Source: Gp6-AA40 sp963772955
GTDB taxonomy: Bacteria > Acidobacteriota > Vicinamibacteria > Vicinamibacterales > UBA2999
DNA length: 64,000 nucleotides
Assembly: GCA_963772955.1 (NCBI GenBank)
Contig: CAVYZF010000019.1
Span: forward strand, 1-64,000
Reading direction: 5' to 3'
Part shown: piece by piece, positions 32,844 through 39,534 of the stretch
Layout: every line of letters starts with the position of its first letter
Numbering within the stretch: position 1 is the stretch's first letter
Made by a program: the position numbers and the translations under genes
Notes under the pieces: model-generated
What the model was told of the DNA's origin: nothing
What the model saw: the letters and a program-made list of their open reading frames with translations, nothing else
Database searches by the model: none

Positions 32844-34544
32844 TTGTCGATTGAAGAGAAATACGACGAAGTACGCCAGCTGATCACTGTCGGCAAGGAG
32901 AAGGGCTACCTGCTCTACGACGAGGTCAACGAGATTCTGCCTTCCGAAATCACCTCGTCAGAGGAACTCGATGACCTCTTCAATGCCTTCGGCGCGGCGG
33001 GCATCGAGGTCGTGGACTCCGACAAGGCGTACCGCGGCGACAAGGACTTCGATCGCGACGGGTCGGGTGACGAGCCGGAACTCGATCTCACGCCGGGCGC
33101 GCTCGACAAGACCAACGATCCCGTTCGCATGTACCTGCGCGAGATGGGCACCGTTCCGCTGCTCACGCGCGAAGGCGAAGTGGCGATCGCCAAGCGCATC
33201 GAGCGCGGCAAGCTCGCGGTCATCAAGTCGATCTCACGTACGCCAACCATCGCCAAGCGCATCCTGATCATGGGCGACCAGCTGCGCGCCGGCGAGCGCA
33301 CTATTCGCGAACTCGTCATCTTCAGCGATGAAGAGATCACGGATGAAGTGATCCAGGAGCGCGCCGTCGAGGTCCTCGGGCAGATCGAGGCGGTGCGCAA
33401 GGCGCGCACCAATTACACGAAGGTGGGCGAAAAGCTCGTCGACGTGCCCAAGAAGGACAAGAAGAAGTATCGCCGCGCGCGCCTGAAGACGCTGCGCGCC
33501 TGGGTCGAGGTCTCACGCCGCATCCGCGACATCGAGTTCACCGAGACGGTCAAGCGCCGGCTGGTCGACGAGGTCAAGGAAGCCGTCGACGCCGTCGTCA
33601 AGGTTCAGCGCGAAGCCGACCACATCGACCGGGTGCTCAATCCCAAGATCAAGATCAAGGGACCGAAGCTCAAGGAAGAAGAGAAGAAGAACCTGCTGAA
33701 GAAGCAGAAGGACTTGCGCCTGCATATCAAGCAGATGGTCGACGATCTCGAGGAGACGCCCGAGCGTCTGCGTCGCACCATCGAGGTCATCCAGCGCGGC
33801 GAAGCGCAGGCCGAGCAGGCGAAGAAGGAACTGGTCGAAGCCAACCTCCGATTGGTCGTCTCGATCGCGAAGAAGTACACCAACCGCGGTCTTCAGTTCC
33901 TCGACCTCATTCAGGAAGGCAACATCGGCCTCATGAAGGCGGTGGACAAGTTCGAATACCGCCGCGGTTATAAGTTCTCGACCTACGCCACGTGGTGGAT
34001 CCGCCAGGCCATCACCCGCGCGATCGCGGACCAGGCGCGCACCATCCGCATCCCGGTCCACATGATCGAGACGATCAACAAGCTCATTCGTACGTCGCGC
34101 GCGCTCGTGCAGGAGCTCGGCCGCGAACCGACTTCCGAAGAGATCGCCAAGCGGATGGACATCCCGGTCGCGAAGGTTCGCAAGGTCCTCAAGATCGCGC
34201 AGGAGCCGATCTCGCTCGAGACGCCGATCGGAGAGGAAGAGGATTCACATCTTGGCGACTTCATCGAGGACCGCAACATCGTGTCGCCCGCTGAAGCCGT
34301 CATCAATCTGAACCTCAAGGAACAGACCGAGGCGGTGCTCAAGACGCTGACGCCGCGCGAGGAAAAGGTCATCAAGATGCGCTTCGGCGTCGGCGACGGC
34401 AGCGAGCATACGCTCGAAGAAGTCGGCCAGAACTTTGCGGTTACCCGCGAACGCATACGGCAGATCGAGGCCAAAGCACTTCGCAAGCTCCGTCATCCGT
34501 CGAGGTCGCGTAAACTCAAGGCCTTCTTGGAAGGAAGGACGTAG
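32844..34544 (+). CDS. rpoD: Housekeeping sigma factor RpoD (sigma-70)
   Basis: A 566-residue group 1 sigma factor. Region 1.1 (YDEVRQLITVGKEKGYLLYD), 1.2 (DPVRMYLREMGTVPLLTREGE), a long non-conserved Lys/Glu-rich region (KVGEKLVDVPKKDKKKYRRA), region 2 (NLRLVVSIAKKYTNRGLQFL; YATWWIRQAITRAIADQ), region 3 and region 4 (LTPREEKVIKMRFGVGD; RERIRQIEAKALRKLRH) are all present. I take the TTG at 32844 as start because GGAGG lies seven bases ahead, inside the end of dnaG; a TTG at 32838 is possible. It directs transcription from promoters such as the one at 58204-58232. Confidence 0.97.
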   Translation: MSIEEKYDEVRQLITVGKEKGYLLYDEVNEILPSEITSSEELDDLFNAFGAAGIEVVDSDKAYRGDKDFDRDGSGDEPELDLTPGALDKTNDPVRMYLREMGTVPLLTREGEVAIAKRIERGKLAVIKSISRTPTIAKRILIMGDQLRAGERTIRELVIFSDEEITDEVIQERAVEVLGQIEAVRKARTNYTKVGEKLVDVPKKDKKKYRRARLKTLRAWVEVSRRIRDIEFTETVKRRLVDEVKEAVDAVVKVQREADHIDRVLNPKIKIKGPKLKEEEKKNLLKKQKDLRLHIKQMVDDLEETPERLRRTIEVIQRGEAQAEQAKKELVEANLRLVVSIAKKYTNRGLQFLDLIQEGNIGLMKAVDKFEYRRGYKFSTYATWWIRQAITRAIADQARTIRIPVHMIETINKLIRTSRALVQELGREPTSEEIAKRMDIPVAKVRKVLKIAQEPISLETPIGEEEDSHLGDFIEDRNIVSPAEAVINLNLKEQTEAVLKTLTPREEKVIKMRFGVGDGSEHTLEEVGQNFAVTRERIRQIEAKALRKLRHPSRSRKLKAFLEGRT

Positions 34545-34551
34545 GAACCTT

Positions 34552-34618
34552 GTGCAGGCTCTGGACTCTAGGCTCTTGGCTTCCGGCCCGCCCAGAGCCC
34601 AAAGCCAAAAGCCGGTTC
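34552..34618. repeat. Inverted word-repeat locus, GGCTCTGG/CCAAAGCC family
   Basis: GTGCAGGCTCTGGACTC, TAGGCTCTTGGCTTCCGG and then the inverted CCAGAGCCCAAAGCC-AAAAGCCGG across a 5-7-base core. It separates the rpoD stop from the tRNA gene and could terminate rpoD transcription. Confidence 0.7.
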
Positions 34619-34622
34619 TTGC

Positions 34623-34695
34623 GGGCCCGTAGCTCAGCGGTTAGAGCGGCCGGCTCATAATCGGTTGGTCCCAGGTTCGAATCCTGGCGGGCCCA
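34623..34695 (+). tRNA. tRNA with CAT anticodon, probably tRNA-Ile2 (lysidine type)
   Basis: A 73-base cloverleaf: acceptor GGGCCCG/CGGGCCC with discriminator A, D-arm GCTC...GAGC with AGCGGTTA, anticodon loop CTCATAA, variable region TGGTC and T-arm CCAGG-TTCGAAT-CCTGG. CCA is not encoded. The anticodon CAT could be Met or Ile2. The G-U closing pair of the anticodon stem and TTGGTC variable region resemble the E. coli Ile2 tRNA, whose C34 is changed to lysidine by TilS, rather than elongator Met (GGGGTC). Initiator Met is excluded by the fully paired acceptor end. Confidence 0.93.
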
Positions 34696-34712
34696 TTCAG
34701 TTACTTCGTATG

Positions 34713-34857
34713 TAATTAATCAAAATGCAAAAGGCAAAATGCAGCATGGAAGCACCGTGACAACGCGAAGCAGAGGGGTGAGCGCTGCGGCGACGAGTAC
34801 CCGGGTCCGTCAAGACGGTACAGTTTGCATTTTGCATTTCGCATTTCGCATTTCGTG
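34713..34857. repeat. Inverted word-repeat locus, ATGCAAA/TTTGCAT family with long core
   Basis: The left arm reads TAATCAAAATGCAAAAGGC then AAAATGCAGCATGG; the right arm reads TTTGCATTTTGCATTTCGC then ATTTCGCATTTCG. They are complementary around a core of about 75 bp, the longest here. The right arm ends at the start codon of the zinc-ribbon gene. It is the 162-bp gap between the tRNA and that gene; nothing else is seen in it. Confidence 0.85.
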
Positions 34858-35608
34858 ATGCTCCCTGACCTAGAACGCCTCATCCAGCTCCAGCGCCTGG
34901 AAACGATCATTATCGAGGCCAGAGCGGCCATCGCGCTGCATCCCCAGAAACTCGCCGCACTCGATGCGCGACTCAACGAAGCCAGGGCCGCCGTCGAATC
35001 CGTCAAGGAACAACTCAAGGCCAACAGCGATCGGCGGCGTGAGCTGGAAAAGGACGTCGCTCTTTACCAGGGCCGGCTGACCAAGTTCAAGGACCAACTC
35101 TCCGCGGTCAAGACCAATCGCGAGTACACGGCGATGCAGCACGAGATCGCCACTGCGCAGAGCGACCTCGGCACCGTCGAGGAGAAAGTCCTCGAGCGCA
35201 TGTTGGAGGCGGACGAGATCACCGCAGCCGCAAAGCGCGCCGAAGCCGCCTTGGCCGTACAGATCGAAAGAGATCGAGGCTGAGAAGAAGGCGATCGCTC
35301 AGGACCTCGCAACAACCGAAGCGGCACTCACAGAGTCGACCGACGCGCGCGCGGCACTCGTGAAGGCCCTCGAGCCCCGCCTCGTTGCGCTGTTCGAGCA
35401 GCTTGCCAGGGTACGCAAGGGTGTCGCGATCTGTGTGGCCACTCGTGATGGCCTGTGCTCCGTGTGCCACGTTCGTCTGCGTCCGCACGTCTTTCAGCAG
35501 ATCCGCCAGAACGACACCATCGTCCAGTGCGACAGCTGTCAGCGCGTGATGTACTGGGTGCCGCCGCCCCCGCCCGTCGAACATCCCGTCGTCCACGCTT
35601 CGCGATGA
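34858..35608 (+). pseudogene. C4 zinc-ribbon, coiled-coil protein (CdsZ/DUF164 type), frameshifted
   Basis: The frame from 34858 encodes LERLIQLQRLETIIIEAR, a long coiled coil and VKTNREYTAMQHEIATAQ, a hallmark of the family. It ends prematurely at 35283 (QIERDRG). The frame +1 continues it as EIEAEKKAIAQDLATTEAAL, then ARVRKGVAICVATRDGLCSV, CHVRL and QCDSCQRVMYW, giving the zinc ribbon CSVC/CDSC and a total of about 249 residues. Removing one A from AAA at 35267-35269 restores QIEEIEAEKK. Both halves are well conserved, so a sequencing indel is likely. Family members bind nucleic acids or partner proteins; the role is not settled. Confidence 0.82.
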
Positions 35609-35610
35609 CG

Positions 35611-35664
35611 CTTCGACCCGCTCAGTGTCATCCCGACCGCGTCGAGGGATGAGCGGAGTCGAAG
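35611..35664. repeat. REP-like palindrome CTTCGACCCGCTCA / TGAGCGGAGTCGAAG
   Basis: The outer arms (35611-35624 and 35650-35664, one bulge) and the inner arms CATCCCGAC/GTCGAGGGATG fold into a long two-part hairpin. It fills the gap between the zinc-ribbon stop and the rnhA start and provides the bases next to the GTG. A truncated relative is at 14222-14260. Confidence 0.8.
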
Positions 35665-35665
35665 G

Positions 35666-36151
35666 GTGAGCTCCAAGTCGGTCACGATCTACACAGACGG
35701 AGCCTGCCAGGGAAACCCCGGGCCCGGCGGTTACTGCGCCATCCTCGAGTACGGCGAGCATCGGCGCGAGCTGTCCGGCGGCTTTCGACGGACGACGAAC
35801 AATCGCATGGAGATGATGGCCGTCATCATGGCCCTCGACGTCCTCAAGGAGCGTTGCCAGGTGACGGTCGTGAGTGATTCCGAGTACGTCGTGAACGGGA
35901 TCACGAAGGGGTGGGCCAAAGGTTGGCGCGCCAAAGGCTGGCGGCGATCCGCGAAGGTCGTCCCGAACTGGGAGTTGTGGAGTCGGCTGCTCGAGCTCTG
36001 CGAGCATCATCGCGTCAGATTCGAGTGGGTCCGGGGTCACGCGGGTCACGTCGAGAACGAACGCTGCGACGAGCTCGCAGTGGCTGCAGCGGCAAGCCCG
36101 GACTTACCCGCCGATCTCGGTTACGAGCAACCGCCAGCACCGTCAGCCTGA
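35666..36151 (+). CDS. rnhA: Ribonuclease HI
   Basis: A 161-residue RNase HI with the four catalytic acids: Asp in IYTDGACQGNPGPGG, Glu in NNRMEMMAVI, Asp in VVSDSEYVVNGI and Asp in NERCDELA, plus the GHAGHVEN loop. The basic protrusion (KGWRAKGWRR) is present. It removes RNA from RNA-DNA hybrids. The GTG start at 35666 directly follows the REP palindrome. The last 9 bases overlap the convergent vapC gene. The C-terminal PADLGYEQPP segment has a diverged DNA copy on the other side of vapBC (36931-36968). Confidence 0.95.
   Translation: MSSKSVTIYTDGACQGNPGPGGYCAILEYGEHRRELSGGFRRTTNNRMEMMAVIMALDVLKERCQVTVVSDSEYVVNGITKGWAKGWRAKGWRRSAKVVPNWELWSRLLELCEHHRVRFEWVRGHAGHVENERCDELAVAAAASPDLPADLGYEQPPAPSA
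36098..36136 (+). repeat. Direct repeat of the rnhA 3' tail, copy A
   Basis: CCCGGACTTACCCGCC then GATCTCGG matches copy B at 36931-36968 (CCCGGACTTACC-GCC then GATCTCGG) with a single missing base, followed by weaker similarity that still encodes EQPP. The two copies bracket vapBC. Confidence 0.65.
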
Positions 36152-36622
36152 TTTGGCTTTGCCGAGTTGTGCCAGGAACTCGGCAGGGGTTTCCACACGA
36201 AGGTCGTAGCGCAACGCCGAGAGAAAGTGCCGACGATTGTCGGTGACGACCACGCGCGCACCCGACGCACGCGCCACATCCGCAATGTGAGAGTCGTAGA
36301 TACGACCACCCGCGATCGCATCACGCGCTGCGCCGCGAAGCATCGCGAGCCGGTCGGCTGCCGGCAGGTCGTGAACGGCCATCCGCGCGAAGACCTCCTC
36401 TTCGAGAAGAGTAACGGCATCCGCGGGGGGAATCCTGAACTCGGGTGGGAGTCGCGTCGCGACTGAGAAGAACTCCAGGCAACAGTGCCAGGCCGTGCCC
36501 GGAGAAGGGACCCGCTTCTCGGCTATGGCATGCATCAGCGATTGTGCCGGAGCGCTTTGCGGCCCGAAGTCCACCAGCCCCGCGAGAATGACGCTGGTGT
36601 CGAGGAACACGCTCACGGCCAT
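36143..36622 (-). CDS. PIN-domain ribonuclease toxin (VapC-like)
   Basis: A 159-residue PIN-domain protein. Catalytic acids lie in FLDTSVILAGL (D8), the CLEFFSV region, RIYDSHIADVA and VVVTDNRRHF. VapC toxins cleave specific RNAs, typically tRNA or rRNA, when released from their antitoxin. The gene overlaps its antitoxin by 10 bp, giving the usual antitoxin-toxin order on the minus strand. It converges on rnhA with a 9-bp overlap. The pair sits between two copies of the rnhA tail, which suggests acquisition by insertion. Confidence 0.9.
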   Translation of the reverse strand: MAVSVFLDTSVILAGLVDFGPQSAPAQSLMHAIAEKRVPSPGTAWHCCLEFFSVATRLPPEFRIPPADAVTLLEEEVFARMAVHDLPAADRLAMLRGAARDAIAGGRIYDSHIADVARASGARVVVTDNRRHFLSALRYDLRVETPAEFLAQLGKAKSG

Positions 36623-36867
36623 CGGTTCCGCTCTTCTTCGACGAGCGCAGGGATGTCGACCGCGGGACGATCATCCCGGGACACCGTCGGCCGCGCAACC
36701 AGCCGTCGACCCACTCTGACCAGGCGAGGCCCGGCGGCAACCCGCTCGATATGGATACCGAACTCGTCTGCGGTGATCTCGATCTCCGATCCGGCTGTCA
36801 GACCGGTGCGATCGCGAATTCCCGCCGGGATAACCACTCGGCCTGCCTTGTCAATGGTAGTCCGCAT
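36613..36867 (-). CDS. AbrB/MazE-type antitoxin (VapB-like)
   Basis: An 84-residue protein with an N-terminal SpoVT-AbrB swapped-hairpin DNA-binding domain (MRTTIDKAGRVVIPAGIRDR, then GLTAGSEIEITADEFGIHIE) and a C-terminal toxin-neutralising tail (RDDRPAVDIPALVEEERNRW). It should bind the downstream PIN toxin and repress its own operon. The promoter would lie in 36868-37047, a 180-bp stretch that otherwise holds only the diverged rnhA tail copy. Confidence 0.9.
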   Translation of the reverse strand: MRTTIDKAGRVVIPAGIRDRTGLTAGSEIEITADEFGIHIERVAAGPRLVRVGRRLVARPTVSRDDRPAVDIPALVEEERNRWP

Positions 36868-36930
36868 ACCACTATCCTACCACTCCGAGTGCGTAGGCCG
36901 AATTTGCGCCCGCGATTCGCCCGCACCGTT

Positions 36931-36968
36931 CCCGGACTTACCGCCGATCTCGGACAGGAACAGCCACC
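36931..36968 (+). repeat. Direct repeat of the rnhA 3' tail, copy B
   Basis: A diverged copy of 36098-36136 with one deleted C. Translated in register it gives ADLGQEQPP, against ADLGYEQPP in RNase HI. It is non-coding here. Confidence 0.65.
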
Positions 36969-37047
36969 CCTCCACCATCCGCATCGACATCAGGCGTGTT
37001 CAACTGATACACATCACGCGCAATCCGTTCTTACGAGGGACGAGACA

Positions 37048-37791
37048 ATGTCGATCGAATCTCACGCTGACTGGGAAGGTCTGAGAGCGGCGGCTCGCGT
37101 TGCGCGTCTCACGCTCGACACGCTTGCGAAACAGGTGCGGCCAGGCGTCACGACCGGTGAGTTGGACGAGACGGCGGCACGACTGTTTGCGGCTCACAGC
37201 GCTCGTTCCGCACCCGCGTTCACGTACGGGTTCCCGCGCACGGTCCTCATCAGCGTCAACGACGAGATCGTTCACGGAATTCCCGGCGCTCGCCGCATCA
37301 CGTCTGGTGACATCGTCAAACTCGATGTCACCGTCGAGACTGGTGGGTATATCGCCGATGCCGCGCGAAGCATCGTGGTCAAGCCAGCGTCCGCGACTGC
37401 TCACAATCTGGCCATCTGCGCGCGAGCGGCGTTTCACGCCGCGCTGACCGTCGCGCGCGCCGGTGTGCGCGTCAACGAAATCGGCCGGGCCGTCGAGCGC
37501 GAAGTCCGTCGCCGTGGCTTCTCAGTGATCACAGGGTTGTCAGGCCACGGCGTCGGGCGCACGATTCACGAAGAGCCATCCGTCCCCAACTACTACGATC
37601 CGTTTCAAGCGGACGTACTGACCGAAGGCCTCGTCCTGACGATTGAGCCGATAATCAGCGCCGGGTCGACGCAGGTGGTCGAGGACGATGACGGCTGGAC
37701 ACTGCGCACCCGTGATGGCAGCCTGTCGGCTCACTACGAACACACGCTGGTGATTACGCGCGGTTCGCCAGTTGTTCTGACCGCGGCCTAG
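37048..37791 (+). CDS. map: Methionine aminopeptidase, type I
   Basis: A 247-residue MetAP with the five metal ligands: two aspartates in KLDVTVETGGYIADAARSI, the histidine in GLSGHGVGRTIHEEP, and glutamates in LTIEPIISAG and HYEHTLVIT. The FTYGFPRTVLISVNDEIVHG motif is typical of type I. It removes the initiator methionine from nascent proteins. The ATG at 37048 gives a start close to the conserved N-terminal helix (GLRAAARVARLTLDTL). Its TAG stop shares the palindrome CTAG with the stop of the convergent pgeF gene. Confidence 0.95.
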   Translation: MSIESHADWEGLRAAARVARLTLDTLAKQVRPGVTTGELDETAARLFAAHSARSAPAFTYGFPRTVLISVNDEIVHGIPGARRITSGDIVKLDVTVETGGYIADAARSIVVKPASATAHNLAICARAAFHAALTVARAGVRVNEIGRAVEREVRRRGFSVITGLSGHGVGRTIHEEPSVPNYYDPFQADVLTEGLVLTIEPIISAGSTQVVEDDDGWTLRTRDGSLSAHYEHTLVITRGSPVVLTAA

Positions 37792-38588
37792 CGCGCCCGA
37801 ATCGCGCCGGCGATCCGGCCCGCCCTCTCCTTTTCCTTGCGATATGAGGTGAGCACGTCGAGGTGCATCGCGGTGCACAGCCCCGAGACGAAGATCTGCT
37901 CCTCGGGCACACCCGCGAGAACCAACTGATCGACGTTGGCACGGGCAACGTCGAGTGTGAGACCGGAGCGGACGTGCGAGCCGCGAGCTGGTGGGGGCGA
38001 GAGGAACCAGCGATCGATGAGATAGCGCTCATGCCCGGCGGCGGCGAATGCGTCAACGAGTTCGCTGCCGACCTCATAGCAACACGCACCGATGTTCGGC
38101 CCGACCGCCACGATGAGATCCTGCGATCGTGTGCCAAATTCGCGGCCCATCGAATCGACAGCCGCGACGGCCACGCGCGCGACCGTGCCGCGCCACCCGG
38201 CATGCACAGCAGCCACGACGCCGCGCGCGCGATCTGCCATCAGGAGAGGAACGCAGTCCGCAGCGCGCACCGCAACCGCGACGTCGACCGCATCCGAGAC
38301 GAGCGCATCAGCTTCAGGGCGAGGGTGAGGCACGGGCGTTCCGCGGCGAAAGACCACGACCTCTCTGCCATGCACCTGGTTGACCATCGCCACGTCGTGC
38401 GCGCCGATGGCCTGGGCGAGATCACGCACGTGGTCGGCGGACGACAACTCCAGTTGCCTCGTCGTAAACAGATGCGGCGCGACTGCGGCAAGCGGACGAC
38501 AGCGGAGCGCCGCGCCCCAGGACTCATCGGTCCACTCGAAACCGTCAGAGACCTGCGGCAGGCTCGTGTAGGATCGAACTGACACCAT
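37788..38588 (-). CDS. pgeF: Multicopper-fold purine nucleoside phosphorylase/laccase-like protein PgeF (YfiH)
   Basis: A 266-residue YfiH/PgeF-family protein: MVNQVHGREVVVF (zinc histidine), ALVSDAVDVAVAVRAADCVPL (zinc cysteine), VAAVHAGWRGTV (zinc histidine) and VGPNIGACCYEVG. Family members act as purine nucleoside phosphorylase/adenosine deaminase and in E. coli edit mis-incorporated L-Ser in peptidoglycan precursors. The ATG at 38588 shares CATG with the divergent acpS start; a GTG next to it is an alternative. It is wedged between map and acpS on the opposite strand. Confidence 0.93.
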   Translation of the reverse strand: MVSVRSYTSLPQVSDGFEWTDESWGAALRCRPLAAVAPHLFTTRQLELSSADHVRDLAQAIGAHDVAMVNQVHGREVVVFRRGTPVPHPRPEADALVSDAVDVAVAVRAADCVPLLMADRARGVVAAVHAGWRGTVARVAVAAVDSMGREFGTRSQDLIVAVGPNIGACCYEVGSELVDAFAAAGHERYLIDRWFLSPPPARGSHVRSGLTLDVARANVDQLVLAGVPEEQIFVSGLCTAMHLDVLTSYRKEKERAGRIAGAIRAR

Positions 38589-38967
38589 GACCATTATAGG
38601 AACCGGGCTCGATGCCACGGAGATCGATCGCATCGAGGAGGCGATCAAGCGCTACGGTGACCGCTTCATCCGGCGGGTGTTCACGGAAGGCGAAATCGCG
38701 TACTGCCAGCGCAAGAAGGACTTCGGCCCCTCGTTTGCGGCGCGCTTTGCCGCGAAGGAAGCGGCGATGAAGGCGCTCGGCACCGGACAGTCTCAAGGCG
38801 TCTTCTGGACCGGCATCGAGGTCGTCCGCCGTGGCGGGCCGCCGATGCTGCAGTTCCACGGTGGCGCCGCCAACCGATTTGAAAAGATCGGTGGGACGAA
38901 GTCGCTGCTCACGCTCACCCATTCAAAGGAACTCGCGATCGCTCACGTGATGCTGCTGCAGGACTGA
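38587..38967 (+). CDS. acpS: Holo-[acyl-carrier-protein] synthase
   Basis: A 126-residue AcpS: IIGTGLDATEIDRIEEAI (metal Asp), GEIAYCQRKKDFGPSFAARF, AAKEAAMKALGTG (Glu metal ligand and phosphopantetheine site) and LTHSKELAIAHVML. It transfers 4'-phosphopantetheine from CoA to acyl carrier protein for fatty-acid synthesis. Its length and motifs are standard. The start codon overlaps the divergent pgeF start within CATG, so the two promoters must lie inside each other's coding regions. Confidence 0.96.
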   Translation: MTIIGTGLDATEIDRIEEAIKRYGDRFIRRVFTEGEIAYCQRKKDFGPSFAARFAAKEAAMKALGTGQSQGVFWTGIEVVRRGGPPMLQFHGGAANRFEKIGGTKSLLTLTHSKELAIAHVMLLQD

Positions 38968-39124
38968 CCCTTCGACAACTGCAGTCAACACCTTCTTCCC
39001 GCGCGCCACGCGCCCGCATCTCACCTCGTCGTAACCCTTCCCCGCTCTGCAGATTGCATCGACGCGCCTCCATCGGGAGCGCGGCCTGACGTTTGCCGTT
39101 CTCCTCACTGCCAGCGCACCGCTC

Positions 39125-39141
39125 TCGCACGTCTCGTGCGA
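39125..39141 (+). promoter_or_regulatory. Hairpin TCGCACG-TCT-CGTGCGA in the leader of the small gene at 39167
   Basis: A perfect 7-bp stem with a 3-base loop, 14 bases before the GGAGG ribosome site. It could be the acpS terminator (without U-tract) or a leader element. The rest of 38968-39166 shows only a CCCTTCGAC REP fragment right after acpS. Confidence 0.4.
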
Positions 39142-39166
39142 AAGCCGCCACAGACGGAGGAACGCC

Positions 39167-39472
39167 GTGGTCGTACGAATCACGCCAAATGACAAGAACA
39201 ACCCGCCCGGCAAGCTTGCCGACGCGGAGGTCCATTTCACCGAAGGCGCGCTCGAAGGGATGAAGTTGATCGGGTTCGCGGTCTGGGAGCGGCGAACCGG
39301 CGGCGGACGCAACGTCACGTTTCCCGCGCGTCAGTACTCGGTCAACGGCGAGCGCCGGACGTTCGCGTTGCTTCGACCGACCAATGGCGACGCGACAAAG
39401 CAGGACCGCATACGGGAGATGGTCCTTCAGGCGTACGCCGCCTTCGCGGAAGGCGCTCACAGCGAATCGTAG
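39167..39472 (+). CDS. Small conserved protein, distantly SpoVG-like
   Basis: A 101-residue protein starting at GTG with GGAGG six bases ahead, so translation is credible. It has no signal peptide. The middle (EVHFTEGALEGMKLIGFAVW, then GRNVTFPARQYSVNGERRTF and ALLRP) and the helical end (RIREMVLQAYAAFAEG) recall the beta-strand/FPxRK/C-terminal helix pattern of SpoVG, a small RNA- or DNA-binding regulator. The similarity is by pattern only, and I would not name it SpoVG. It stands alone and converges on a radical SAM gene. Confidence 0.75.
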   Translation: MVVRITPNDKNNPPGKLADAEVHFTEGALEGMKLIGFAVWERRTGGGRNVTFPARQYSVNGERRTFALLRPTNGDATKQDRIREMVLQAYAAFAEGAHSES

Positions 39473-39475
39473 AGA

Positions 39476-39534
39476 ACCGGGACTGGGGATCCGGGATCCG
39501 GGACCCGGGGTCTGGGGACCGGAGACGGGACCGA
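39476..39534. repeat. Tandem CCGGGATCC-type repeat between convergent genes
   Basis: GAACCGGGACTGGGGATCC, GGGATCCGGGACCCGGGG and TCTGGGGACCGGAGACGGG fill the 62-bp convergent gap. It is the same word family as 8133-8190, in the same kind of position. Confidence 0.8.

Noticed and set aside
34623..34695. Elongator or initiator tRNA-Met
   Set aside because: The variable region and anticodon-stem G-U pair fit tRNA-Ile2 better; initiator lacks a fully paired acceptor end. Not fully excluded for elongator Met.
36751..37047. N-terminal extension of methionine aminopeptidase by 99 codons
   Set aside because: The extra sequence overlaps the antitoxin gene and the rnhA tail copy; the ATG at 37048 gives the family N-terminus.
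38590..38600. TATAAT on the minus strand just before the pgeF start
   Set aside because: It is the complement of codons for the conserved MTIIGTG start of AcpS, has no -35 box, and sits too close to the start codon for a normal leader.
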